A DNA stretch of 64,000 nucleotides, taken from assembly GCA_037178855.1 (NCBI GenBank), contig JASJZC010000007.1, positions 1,612,001-1,676,000 of the forward strand, in the 5' to 3' direction. This DNA is from Oscheius sp. JU75. Taxonomy: Eukaryota; Nematoda; Chromadorea; Rhabditida; Rhabditidae. The translations under genes and the position numbers were made by a program. The notes under the pieces were generated by a model, which was not told the origin of the DNA, did no database searches, and saw only the letters and a program-made list of their open reading frames with translations. Shown one piece after another: positions 22,434 through 34,024 of this stretch (positions are counted from its first letter, which is position 1; every line of letters begins with the position of its first letter).

Positions 22434-23132
22434 GACATCAGAAACCGAAACTAGTTGCTTTGAAGAGAGCTTCCAAAGACAGCATCTATGGATCGGAAGC
22501 GATTCGGCACTGGCTAGGTCGGACTTGGGAGAGACTATGGTCAATTTGAAGAACGCCCCATGGCTCTCGCTGCATATCAACCTGGCTTGTCTTGACTCCT
22601 TTAAAAAAGTGGCTTTTACTTTTGAACAGGACTTCTTTCATTTGTAAATTTTTAAGACAAACCCTTACATTTCTTAGCTCAAAGAGAAAAAAGGAAAAAT
22701 GAGTTTTGTTTCTTCGTCTCTGCTGAGCTCACAGAGTGAACATTGTGTTCTCTGAGATAAACAAGACAAGCTTTGGCTTCATTAAATGACGCATGCTCTT
22801 TGACCAGAAATAGTATCTCCCTATTTACATAATACAAACTCCATATAGACTACGAATACTACGGATGCGATTATAATATGCTAGATCTCTGACCATGCTT
22901 TGAAAGATACTTATGTTCAGGGTCTCAATGTTGTCTATTCTTGGTCTAATCCACGTGTACCCTTACATGCGGAGAAGGATTATGAGGTGCCTCAAGATCA
23001 GGAACGTTTTTCGAAAATTGTTGTGATAATCGCGCTAGCGTCCTTGAAAATGCGAATTTTTCGAAAAGCGATGTGTTAAAGATTAATGAGTCAGTTGTCC
23101 AGCTGATGAAAACAAAAGTACAAGATTTTGAA
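22434..23132 (+). CDS. Coding-like fragments, unrecognised (possible broken gene)
   Basis: From just after the fold-back element a frame reads SETETSCFEESFQRQHLW...NAPWLSLHINLACL...FEQDFFHL and stops near 22647. After a TTCAG at about 22920, GLNVVYSWSNPRVPLHAEKD runs to about 23010. A second frame then carries SVLENANFSKSDVLKINESV to a TGA near 23142. The composition is convincing, but the last two blocks are in different frames without a usable intron, so a frameshift is likely. No family is recognised. The transposon boundary at 22431 may have cut off the 5' part. Confidence 0.3.
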
Positions 23133-25727
23133 AGTGTCTGAGTTTCGCGTCGAACTACCTCTGATTTTAGTAGTGAGTAAGGCTTCAATTATCATTTACA
23201 GCTTTAGGCAGAACGGTATAAAAAGTCGGGTGTCTTCAGCTCGGATAGAAAGCAAAATGTTCAGTATGTGACGTCGTTAGTTGCAATTAATCACAGTTTT
23301 TCGCATGCTGCAAACAAGTGATTATCCCGCTTGGCGGGAACTTGAGCGTCCTTTGACTCCCCTCCCACTAATATGCTCGTACATTCTTATTTTCCCATGA
23401 TCAGGTCTCTTTCCATAGCATTCTCTTTTTCTTGCTAAGTTGTTTCTCATTTCAAATCCTGACCGATATCATTTACTTGATCCTGAATATCGAACTCAAA
23501 ACTTTGATAGCCAGATTAAGGAGTTTTTCAAATTCACAAAGTTTCTACCTCTTTTCTTATTGTTATTATTTTTTCTTTCATCAATTTGAATCGTCGATTT
23601 TATCTTCAAAACGTCTGAGTTGAGCTTATTCCGTCCAACTTTCTCTTGCTAAGTCCTTGTCATAGTTTCATATCTTCTTCTTTGAATGTTTTCTACTCGT
23701 TGATGCTGAAACAACAATAGCGGGCAGTTCAATAAGATGATACCGTGTTTTTGTACAGCTAGCCCGACTTAGGCTAGCGTAGGCTATTTCTTTTTTTTAC
23801 AGAAGTTGCTGTAGTGTAGTCCGATAAAAATCTGCACAGTTCTTCTAAAAAAACGCTAGCAAAACAGTTCTTCTCTGCTGATTGCTCTTGTTCCTTAACC
23901 ATTAGCTAGAAAAGTTTATATAATATTAGAGGCGACGATGCTTCTCTATATGTCTGCTTATTACATATTTCGTTCAAAGGCTCTAAGTTGTGTCGGAGAA
24001 CTGGACTGCAAGCCAGCTTGGATGTCTGTGATGTTAAACACGGTACGATACTCTGTGCAAGTTTAGTGCCATACAACGGTATCCGTGGTAAACTGTTGGA
24101 TTTGTTTAGTCTTAATCTAATTTGTTGAAAGAAGACAAATTCTACCTTTACAACTGACAAAAGAGACACATGTCAAGAATTTCCCCGCACAATACTTGAA
24201 CCCCCTTGACAAAGCCTTTTCTATCAAGCGGTGTTCTTGACAGGTATTGACAAGTTGAGTTAAAGAGTGTCCAAGAGTTTGAGATGGGTCGCTCCACTAT
24301 GAGCTTATAAGGTATGAAGTCAATTCTACTACACAGAGGTTTTGGGAGTTTGTTCATTAGTTGGTCTCAGGCTGTCTTGGTCAAGCCAATACTTTGTCTT
24401 TCATGTTCTGATCAGATCCTTTCGTCACATAACACGGTGTGGTCGTCTATGGTAACGTCATATGTAACCGGATTAGCTCCACAGTATGCTCTTGCAGAGT
24501 ATATCAGCCAGAGCTGCTAGTCACAGCAGGTGTGAAGGTTTTAGTCTTCTTCGCAACCAAGCATTGTGGTTCATTATTCTCGAAGATAGTCTTGACTGTC
24601 GGAAGTACTAAGGAATCCTTAATGTTGTAAAATTATGTTGTTTAAAAAAACGACAAGACCAACTAACTCGACCAAATAATAGGAAACTTTTCTTGCGGTA
24701 GTTCAAAAGAAGATTCTTTCACCTGACCGTTGTTTTTCATTTGCGATGAATTTGAAAATATATTGCGTTTACCTGTCCTCTACTTTGATCTCAAATTTGT
24801 TACTGTATTCGCTAACAAACAAAACGCATGTTTAATAATCTACTTCATTGTCCTCTTAAAGAGTTGCAAAATGTAGTTTACGCTTAACACAAATGGTTCG
24901 TTTTTTCAATAGCAGGGGCAAGTGGCGCTAGCACTAATAGAAGGGTCTCAAGGTCTATCTCTACCATGGCCCAACCAAGGTTTCCATCCTGTTGTAGATT
25001 CTCGACTCACAGAACATGGATCTCTGCGGCGCTTGTTTCGTAGAGATACTTTACTTTTACCTTTAGCGTTTGTCAATAGTTCTGTCTTTATCGCTGTTTT
25101 TCTTAATATATGGTTTTTGTTTCGAGTCAAAACGTTAGGAAGAGAAAGTCAAACAGAAACACAAAATACTTGTCAACTCAATTATGGCCCAATCTGTATT
25201 GTACCCAAAAGAGAACAAACTCAATATTTGTTTGGAAAACAATTGGTATCCCCTGTTTAATCTTCATCATCAGTAATTAGACTGCTGCATATACGGTAGC
25301 TTTAGAACTCTATACGGAAACAACAAAGATTGTCTAAAAAAACACTTTCGTGTTATGTGCCCCTGCACAAAGTTTGAGTTGTTGTTTTGAAATTGATTAT
25401 CCCGCTTTATCAAAACATGACTCCGCACGCAGTTAATCAATCCTATGGGCTTCAAAGTTTAGGCAAACAGTATTTTCGAAACTGTTTTGCAATATCTGTC
25501 TCGCACTAACATTTAAGCATAGCAATTTGCAAAAGCGCAATAGCAAGAATCTGGATTAAGTTGGACACTTGTCGTTTGATCCGGAGTTTTTGGTACATTG
25601 ACTGTTCGTTCCACTCCTCATCAAAGGCTTATCACACAATTCCTTTTTTAGTTTCCTACAGGATCAACTCTGGTCGCTTGATTGTTTCTTACCGTCTATT
25701 TTCTCTTGCTTGAACTTAAGTTTTCAG
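23133..25727. other. Long intergenic region, no supported gene
   Basis: A TATA-like TATAAAAAG at 23218 is followed about 30 bp later by an ATG (23257) opening a short spliceable frame (MFIFRMLQTSDYPAW...), too short to call. Open frames at 24148-24520 and 24922-25260 lack domains or splice context. The sequence just before 25728 is the receptor gene's trans-splice acceptor. Confidence 0.4.
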
Positions 25728-27902
25728 ATGTTCGGCAAGTTCAAAATCAAAGACGAGCTCGATACAGGGACCTGTCACGTTTGCGGCGATACTGGCGCCA
25801 ATTTTCACTATAACGGATTCTCTTGCCAGTAAGTTTGGATACTGTAGCTGAAACACTTGATCTTCCAGAAGCTGTCGTGTTTTCTTTACCAGAGCTCTTT
25901 TGCGAGGAAAACCGTTCATTTGTCTGTACAAAGAAAAATGTTTCATAAATAAAGGTACTTCGTGCTCAAACTGTTTACCTATAAATCTTCCAGAGACTCG
26001 GACGAACTGCCCCGCTTGCCGTTTTCAAAAGTGTAAAGATGCCAATATGGATACCAGAGACGTCGGTCGCTACAAACGGCAAGGTTCCGCTGTCGTTCAA
26101 TACTACAGTAAACATCAGCTTGTTCAGCACACCGTGAGTTTTTATTGGATAGCCAGGTGTGTTCTCAAAGCAATTTAGTGGTTGAGAAATTATACTATAG
26201 CGTGGTTTTGACCAAAAAAATACACACTTCACATCATGTACGAATCGAACTCTACACGAATATGAACATAATTGGTCGTGTAGGTTCGAGATCAAACTGA
26301 TTAAAGTACACGAATAGAAGGTATTTGAAATTGTAGCGGCATAGGAAAACTGGAAAGTACTCGATCGACATTCAAATTGTCTTCAGGATTACGGTAGCCG
26401 TGCACTAGTGCCATAGTGGCAAAAGTGAAAATTGAAAAAGCGAAAACCAAATGTTTGCAAAAAAAGAAGTTTTACTTTCCTGAAATCTTGTTTCAGAAAA
26501 GGTTTGCTCAATCAGTAGCTCTTGGTTTCCAATTTGTCAAAGAACTCGACTCGTCGTTTCCGGCTACCAAATTCGCAGAAATTTTAGTATCCCTCGACAG
26601 GTAGTTCTTTACGATTATCAGCACGAATCTCCTTTTAGAATGTGCTCGGCTGGACCAGACATGTGTGCTATTGATCTCAAAGTTAATGTTGATACTTCTT
26701 TAACGGAAGCCCTGCTAAGCTCGACAAGTTGTGCGCCACGATCTTCGGTAAGCAAGTAGTGTGGTAAAACCACACTACTTTTAGATCCAATTTGACGAAA
26801 CTACCACTGTGGAAAACATAACAAACTTAGTAGTATCACACTACTGCCGAGGCATGACGTTCCTTTCCGATTTCATGAATGCAGCTCCAGAGATCCATAG
26901 GCTCAGTATAAATGATAGAGTTCGACCTTCTTTGAATTGAAACAATCGTGAGTTCAGTTAAAACTGGCAAGATACAGCTTGGTGGATACTGTGCTTTTAA
27001 CTATGGTCTTCCGCCAGTGGCAAAAGAATGTTCGTTCTGGGTTAACATTCTTTCACGGAGTGCACTACGAGCCACCAGAAGTCGATTCGGGAGGCAGTCA
27101 AGTGTAAGTTTGTCGCAAAACTGTAGAGCAGTTAGCTGTTTGGTAATATGTCGCCGTAGGCGACTAATCATGGCTACTGTTGAATTGATCGCCCAACAGT
27201 GCAGTGAATTTGATGCGTCAAATAATCCAATAAGCGTCGAAATCAAAACTCTTTCACGAAGTACATATGACGCATATATGAATTGAACTCCATATTACTT
27301 GTATTGTTATTGAGCCCTTTGAAAATGTAGAGAGTAACTACTATTACTGCATTTACTTACTTGATTCCGTTGTTAAACTCCGATATTATATTGCAAAATT
27401 CCTTTATCTTTTCTTCGTTTTCCAGTGTCAACCAGTATTGTCGTGAAGTTGGCAACTTAGTGGAAAACCACGTCGCACAGATTTTTGATGAAACGGCAAT
27501 AAGCGAAGAGGAGTTTACACTACTTAGGATGGTTGTTCTCTTCCAGCCACGTAAGTCATATCGCTTTACATCTGTCATCAGAGGGCCTGTTTTTCAGCCC
27601 AGGATATCTCAGACGCAGGTAGAGACGTCATTCGTCATGCTAGCGCTAGGTACAGTAGAATATTGGCAACACTCTACGATGAAAAGTATATGAAACTAAC
27701 TCCAGAACAGAGACTAGCCAGATTACAAAAAATTTTAGGTGTCGTATTTCACACAAAGGTGAGTATCATTAACACCAGGATACAGAATCATCTATAGCAA
27801 GCCTCTGCAATTGTCAACCAACTGTGCTCTTTGATGTCTATACATGATGTTGGAGGAATGCGGGGCAGTCTTACTTACGATATTCATTTTAGAAAATATT
27901 GA
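25728..27902 (+). CDS. Nuclear hormone receptor (nematode NHR)
   Basis: Exons: 25728-25828, 25869-25954, 25994-26133, 26497-26600, 26639-26747, 26785-26919, 26958-27103, 27160 to about 27280, 27426-27550, 27598-27758 and 27798-27902. The DNA-binding domain is complete: CHVCGDTGANFHYNGFSCQ|SCRVFFTRA (first finger, with the variant P-box SCRVFF common in nematode NHRs), then CLYKEKCFIN and CPACRFQKCKDANMD (second finger). A ligand-binding domain follows, with RYSLVDTVLLTMVFRQW, EEEFTLLRMVVLFQP and a final SLTYDIHF helix. It should act as a ligand-regulated transcription factor in the nucleus. TTTTCAG immediately before the ATG suggests trans-splicing. The join between about 27280 and 27426 is unresolved; an extra small exon may be present. 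Confidence 0.92.
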
Positions 27903-28094
27903 ACATTTGCAATGAATTTGTCTACCTCACCGTTCTTTGGTTGAGCATTGACACCCTACTAATCTGTCCAGTCTCAACTTTGGACCGCAAGTTCATCTCT
28001 GGATTAAACTCGAGGTCTGTGATCGAAGTAGTGTTGGTGACAGAGTTGTGTAACAAAATATTGCACAAAATGGTGGTGTTTCATGTTTTGAAAA

Positions 28095-28286
28095 ATGTCT
28101 TACTTTTTGTCGGCCATACTAACAGCACTGTGTTTATCACATGTGCGCTCACAAGATCCCGTTACTCTCAGTAGAGTACTGCTCACTGTCGGGACAAAAA
28201 ATGAACGGAGGCTCAACGAAAGAGCCAGCTTTACAGGTATCTACGGATTAGGGGACCACATTGCCAGGTGGAAAAAGGCGTTTTAG
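28095..28286 (+). CDS. Short secreted peptide, 63 aa, unrecognised
   Basis: A single open exon reads MSYFLSAILTALCLSHVRSQ, a good signal peptide, then DPVTLSRVLLTVGTKN...RASFTGIYGLGDHIARWKKAF and a stop. There are no cysteines in the mature part and only one weak basic pair (RR, KK). A neuropeptide precursor is possible but the usual dibasic-flanked repeats are missing. It lies 190 bp after the NHR stop and upstream of the P450. It may be a chance ORF. Confidence 0.4.
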   Translation: MSYFLSAILTALCLSHVRSQDPVTLSRVLLTVGTKNERRLNERASFTGIYGLGDHIARWKKAF

Positions 28287-28475
28287 ATTTTGTAAGTAAC
28301 TGTATGTCTGATAAACAACAAACTTTAATGTCAAACACATTGTTGAAAGAATTCTGAAGTATATGAATGTTTTTCTAGCGGTAATGAAGTGTAGTCTGTT
28401 CATAATCAGATAACCTCTGTTTCTTCCTGGCACTGTTTACTGATAAGCTCTTTGGGCATCGCCTAATCAAAACAT

Positions 28476-30546
28476 ATGCTGCCAGCAATTTATTTTCTTT
28501 CCACTTTTTTGGTTCTTTTTCTATTCCGAAGCAGCATCTACTACTTTCTCTATCATCGTTATCGTCTCTACAAACATTTGCATCACATACAAGGACCATT
28601 CGCTTTGCCCCTTTTGGGTTGCACATGGCAGTTCAAATGGAATCCCACAGGTTATTCGTGTGATACCTGAAAACTGTATTTAGATTTTATAATCCAGTTC
28701 CGTGACTGGGTTCTGTATTACAGACAGCGTGGTAATTTCTTAAAAATGTGGCTCGGCCCATTTCCAGTGATTATCGTTATGAGGCCCGAGGCTGCAAAAG
28801 TTCGTATCGGAAATGTATTATGTTATTTTAAGGTTATACTTGAAAGTAACACCTTGATAGCAAAAGGCTCGGAATACAACATTTTGATCCCATGGCTAGG
28901 GACGGGACTTCTGATTGCCACTGGCGATAAATGGAGAACGAGAAGAAAGATGCTAACTCCCTCGTTTCACTACGGCATTTTGAACAAGTTCATGCCAGTT
29001 TTTAACAAACAGTCGAAGGTTGTCGAATTGTAACTCTCATAATTACAATTCGATAGATATTTCTTGACCAAATTGAGAGCTATGCCACTGCAGATAAAGA
29101 ATTTGATCTTTTCCCCTACATTAAGCGGTGTGCTTTGGATATCATTTGTGGTAAAACAAGCACAACTTGGTAACCAAATAGCTTTTAGAAACAGCAATGG
29201 GTTGTACGATTTCCGCCCAAACTAATCATGATCATCCGTATGTTAACTCCGTTCAGTGCATGAACGAAATTGTGTTCAAGTATCAAAGAATGCCGTGGCT
29301 GAGGATTGCTCCAATTTGGTCAGTCTCCTTTTTTAGTTTTCTTTCCAAATTCAACTTCCAAAAAAGCCTTTTCTTGCATTTAGTCCGAGAAAACATCCTT
29401 TTCCGCAGTCTCCACCTGGTTCAGTCGAGAGAAATAGAGGGCATGCGATCTCGTGGTGTAGTGGTTATCACATCTGTCTAACACACAGAAGGCCGGCGGT
29501 TCGAGCCCGCCCGAGATCAAATCTTTTTTTCTTCTTTTTCTACCCCAACTGAAAAGTTGTTTGGTTGCTACTTTCGTTGACTGATACACTTTCAGAGTTA
29601 TAGTAAGTCAATAACCATAAGGAAAACACATTTTATAACAAATTTTAGGTGGCTGACTGGAATTGGATACGAGTATGAGAAGCATCTGAGGGTACTGACG
29701 GTATTCACCAAATCAGTCATCAGTGAGCGCTTGGAAACTTCTCAAAACTGTGTGGAAACTGGGAAGAAAGCTTTTCTTGACACTTTAATTGAACTGTACA
29801 AGCACGGAAATCTTTCTGACGAAGACATCAGAGAGGAAGTTGATACATTCATGTTCGAAGGCAGATCTTTTATTTAACGAAACTCGAACTTTTTCTAGGG
29901 CACGATACTACCTCGGCTGGAATCGGATGGGCTTTGTGGTGTCTCGCATGTCACCAGGACTGTCAACAGAAAGTTTTGGAAGAGATCGACACAATTTTCA
30001 CGAATGATCGCAATATTGAACACGAAGATCTTCCCAAACTGACCTATTTGGATCGATGTGTGAAAGAAGCACTCAGAATGAGACCCCCAGTTCCCGGATT
30101 CACACGAACTGTCGATGAAGATATTGAAGTTGGCAAGTTATACAACATGTCTTTAAAGATTTCGTGCTCAGATGGCACATTGATTCCTCAAGGATGTTCA
30201 ATTGTTATCAGTCCTCACATTATGCACATGCACCACGAACTTTATGAGAACTTTGTGCAATACAACCCGGATAGATTCCTGGAAGAGGAAGTCGCCAAGC
30301 GACACCCTTATGCCTACATCCCGTTCAGTGCAGGTCCAAGGAATTGCATTGGTACGTAGTCCCATAATTTATTCATTCCATTCAGGTCAAAAATTTGCTT
30401 TGATGGAAGAAAAAACTGTTCTGACCTGGTTCTTCAGAAAATATCGGATCAATTGCAACATGCCTTTCTTGGATAACATTCCCCGACCAGAGGTTATCAA
30501 TCGTCCGTCGAAAGGATTCCCAGTTACCATCCAAAGAAGATTCTAG
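28476..30546 (+). CDS. Cytochrome P450, CYP4-clan (CYP29/31/32-like), 495 aa
   Basis: Exons: 28476-28650, 28684-28799, 28833-29018, 29057-29150, 29189-29318, 29649-29860, 29899-30132, 30172-30351 and 30386-30546. An N-terminal membrane anchor (IYFLSTFLVLFLFRS) precedes WLGPFPVIIV, DKWRTRRKMLTPSFHY (helix C), the I-helix oxygen-binding motif EGHDTTSAGIGWAL, the ExxR motif in KEALRMRP, and the heme loop FSAGPRNCIGQKFA with its cysteine ligand. All catalytic landmarks are present, so the enzyme should be an active ER monooxygenase, probably acting on fatty acids or xenobiotics. The intron at 29861-29898 begins with GC, and the frame stops if it is not removed. A second GC-AG intron at 30133-30171 fits the family alignment but is in frame if retained. 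A tRNA-Val sits inside the 29319-29648 intron. Confidence 0.95.
29447..29519 (+). tRNA. tRNA-Val (AAC), nested in P450 intron
   Basis: The acceptor stem GATCTCG pairs with CGAGATC and the discriminator is A. The A box TGGTGTAGTGGTTATCA and B box GGTTCGAGCCC are intact. The anticodon loop CTAACAC in the TCTGT/ACAGA stem gives AAC. It is 73 nt without an intron and is followed by TTTTTTT as a Pol III stop. It lies in sense orientation inside the 330-nt intron of the P450 gene. Confidence 0.95.
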
Positions 30547-30615
30547 TCCCACGAAAACGTTGTCTTTTTTGCTTCCTTTAGCAAATTAAAAGTGCTTGCA
30601 GCACTCGGGGTGTTA

Positions 30616-30975
30616 TTAGCGATCCAGTCCAAGATTATAAACCGCAGAGTTTGATGCTAGACATGTCCGTAGTACGTACCATGAAGTAACTAGGGGTCGA
30701 CGATGAAATTGGTGGCTATGGTTTGTTTTAAGAAGGTAGCTTTTATTTCTGGTGCGGAAAAGTGGTTCGGAGAGACCATCATCTTGGATGGCGAAAGCTT
30801 TTCTTAGAGGTTCCCATACGTACTGTTGGCCGGCCATCTGGTACATGACGTCTACCATGTCATTGTTCACCTTCCCACGACGCATGATGAAGATGTTGTC
30901 TGCGAGAAAGTTGGTGGTAGAGGCGACAACTTCGGTAGAGCCGCTGGAGACAGGAGCAGAGCTAGGCAACGACAT
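30616..30975 (-). CDS. Hypothetical protein, about 119 aa
   Basis: A minus-strand open frame starts at ATG 30975 with MSLPSSAPVSSGSTEVV, then NFLADNIFIMRRGKVNN, MVDVMYQMAGQQYVWEPL and DGLSEPLFRTRNKS, and ends at 30616. The composition is protein-like, but no domain is recognised. It is convergent with the P450 gene, whose stop is 70 bp away. Small C-terminal exons could be missing because the last 35 codons look less coding-like. Confidence 0.4.
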   Translation of the reverse strand: MSLPSSAPVSSGSTEVVASTTNFLADNIFIMRRGKVNNDMVDVMYQMAGQQYVWEPLRKAFAIQDDGLSEPLFRTRNKSYLLKTNHSHQFHRRPLVTSWYVLRTCLASNSAVYNLGLDR

Positions 30976-31452
30976 TACTCGGGACTTGCATGAAATCAAC
31001 TGACTTTTTTTATTGTTTTGTTTGAACTGTTTTGGAATCAAAGTTGCAAAGCAAACTTTAATTAGGGTACAATTAAGCAGACTTCTGAAACAAAATGTTC
31101 CTGAACAAGGGTTTTTTTTTCAGAAGATGGTAATCCGCAGTCGTCTCTGGCGTATAATTTCGGTTTTAATAAGATACAGTTTGACGTATTTTTTTCAATA
31201 GTAACAGAAGTCGTCATAAGTGTTTTATAGTAAGTTCCGAAATGTAAACTTTTCGTCCGCAACCTTTGAACAAACGAGACAAAAAACCTATTTCCGTCTC
31301 ATTTCCGTCGGTCTCTGTATCGTTTTATCTAACAACGAGTAACCAGCTCATTCATATTTTAGTGGTTCTCTTCTTTCAATGTAGAAACTACTTATCAGCA
31401 GGTGATCCTTTTGGCTCAACACATTTTATAGCAGAAGTGTCCCTCTATCACC
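30976..31452. other. Intergenic spacer
   Basis: No gene is seen. The stretch separates the hypothetical minus ORF from the receptor at 31453 and probably holds the receptor's promoter. Confidence 0.45.
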
Positions 31453-32893
31453 ATGGTGGAAATGTCCTTCATCGATTATTATTGTTTGGTTATGAAGATT
31501 CTGGGAATAATCATCGTCTTTTTTGGAGCATTTGTGCTCTATCTAGTGTTCCAGCATTCTCATAGAACAGGAAAAAGCTACAAGCGTGCATTAAGACTGC
31601 ATGTTGTTTTGTAAAGTTCTCAAAATACCAAAGAATGCAAAAGTTACAGGTTGTTCATTTCTCACTCTTTTCTATGTACCTGCTACATTCCAGCTATAGT
31701 CAACCCGTATATTGCTATATTCGCCAATGGTTACTTGATGAATGTTATTCCTGGCATTGTACTTTTGGTGTTCCAACTGACGCTTTTCTTCAGTAAGTCC
31801 TTTACAGTTAGTGTATATGAAACGTCCGAGTTAGGTTGCAACGCGGATCAGAAGTACGCCGAAACTCTCGTAATGTAGTAAAAAAGGCCCAATAGGAAAG
31901 GTACCTGGTACAGACGCAGTACAATACAAGAAACCGAGAAATGGGTATATACTTGAAATATGAATGACACAAAAATTGTTGATTGAATGAGTGCAGAAAT
32001 GATCATTGAGAAAAGCGCATGAATTATTTGGGAAAAGCCGGCCGCACTTTTAGCAAAGAACAAAATTATCTTTCAGCAAGTTTAACATCAGTAGCCATGC
32101 TATTTCATCTTCGCCTCGTAGCAGTTCTTCCACACCATCATTTTATCCGAAAAAGAATAGTCCTGTACATCGGCATGTTCTGTTACTATATTCCATCAGT
32201 ATTATGCTCACCTGGATGTCTTTTCTTTAACTACATGGGCCAAGATGAGATGAAAAAGGAACTGGTGGAGGCAACAACATTCCTGCCTACCAACTTCTCT
32301 TTTTCAGACAATGGGAGTGGAAGATCCAATGCTTTATGACCCTCGAGTGGCAGCCCTCAACCTTAAATCCCGTAGCGGAATAATTTACATTGCAATTCTG
32401 GGTATTGGAGCTGTCGGGTTCGTCGTTTTCAGCTGTTCTGTCTCGTATTGGATTTTGGCTCGACTTAAACATCACAGAAATGACATGTCCGATAGAACGA
32501 GAAGTGTACAGAAAAAGTTGACAATCAGTCTGATCATTCAGGTAATGGTTGCGACATCTTGTTAAAGTTAAATCTTCAGACGTTCTCCTACAACCTCTTC
32601 TTTTTCGGGTCTGCTTTTGGGATTCTAATGCTGGTGATTATTGGTAAAGGAGAAACAGGTGCAATTCCTAGTTTAAGACATAGGCGCCAGTTTCAGTTGT
32701 GATAAGCATCTTATTCTGGATATTTTCCTGTTCATTTCTATTCAGTGCAATATCCATGATTGTGACGAATAAGGGTTACAAAGATGTGACGGAGAGACAT
32801 TTCTACAGGCTGACCTGTAGGTCGAACAAAGTACAGGAAATGGATGCAAGAATCAAAAGTACAGCTCGAACAACGGTTGTCACAGTGTATTAA
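31453..32893 (+). CDS. Serpentine chemoreceptor (Srh/Sri-like), 334 aa
   Basis: Exons: 31453-31610, 31650-31792, 32077-32270, 32308-32541, 32580-32658 and 32697-32893. The protein starts MVEMSFIDYYCLVMKILG, has TM1 IIIVFFGAFVLYLVF, a CYIPAIVNPYIAIFANGY loop, TM3 and TM4, a long loop with VEDPMLYDPRVAALN, TM5 IIYIAILGIGAVGFVVFS, a basic loop with SVQKKLTISLIIQ before TM6, and TM7 VISILFWIFSCSFLFSAI. This is a typical nematode sensory GPCR layout. The intron ending 32307 is best read as starting with GC at 32271; a weak GT donor six bases earlier is the alternative. AATAAA at 32904. Subfamily is uncertain. Confidence 0.82.
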
Positions 32894-34024
32894 GCTTTTT
32901 TTGAATAAATGAGCGTTGTTAAGATCAAGAGCGTTGTCCACAGTTTTGTCCAGAAATTAACTAAGTCTTTGTCAATGTGGTAGCGTTCTTTTCAGTTTTC
33001 CTCTTTCTACTTCATTGATCTATTTTTGTGTTATAACTTATTTATCTCAGTTCCAGTTGAGCTATTGCGTCTTTGAAGGACGCCACCTCTCTGCATACTT
33101 TTGACTTGGTGCCTAGCAAAAAGTGAATAAGCAAAATAGTCATTCTTTTTTTTCGTGACAAAGGTTTGAGAATGGCCAATGTCAACATGAAAATTCGCCC
33201 TCATTGTCTATTACCTTAGACTTGTCATCGTCTATCCCTTTTTTGGAATAACTTTTCCTTCATTGTCTCTTTCTCCTCAAGATCCCCACTTCCACTTTTG
33301 TCAACGTAATTCATCGATAATGGCTGTAATATTGCTCTTTAGCTCAACAGCCTTCTCTGGGACTCAACTCATCTGATCAACTACAATGTCCATCAGTGCA
33401 AGACGCTGAACAATTCCGTTGCCGTTTCTCTGCCAGAAGCTTGTTTATGTACAACATCAGAATATGCAGCTTGTAAAGGCAAAACAGAAATTATAGACAT
33501 TGAATTTTATACCTACGTGTTCGACCAGACGCTAGAGCAATAGGTATGAAATAAGCCCGAAGTGGATAGCTATATTTTCAAGTATATGGCCGTAGTGTTC
33601 CGACTAAGCCGTGAAAACATAGGAATGAGCTCGGCTCACGGCGGAGGCCCACAGTGTGTATCGGTATATGCTTTTGGAACGACAGAATAATCTTCTCTCT
33701 CGCTCTGTACTATTACCATAACAAATTTTTTACTGATCTGTGCCTTTGTGATCCACGCACTGTTCCACTCTGCGCAGATCCCACGCTCCAAAAAGGCACA
33801 ATCAAGTATAACATCATAGATCTACCCCCAAGAATCTTTTTGCCTAGATAAATTAGCCAGTCTTATGGAGAGGAGATTCTCCGTAATTGTTCTTTTTCTA
33901 AATATAAGCGTAGCCTTGTTTATCTTCGTTAAATATTCACTTTGATAGTAGACAATAACGTTATCAGAATTCAGAATAGAAATATTCCGTTTGACGAGAG
34001 GACTCTCTCTTACCAGTTGGCTAA
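32894..34024. other. Intergenic, no supported gene
   Basis: AT-rich with only short open frames (for example 33654-33851) lacking domains. The cullin-like gene's 3' end is at 34025. Confidence 0.5.

Noticed and set aside
24922-25260. Forward ORF of 112 codons
   Set aside because: No ATG at its start, composition resembles low-constraint sequence, and no splice partner or domain was found.
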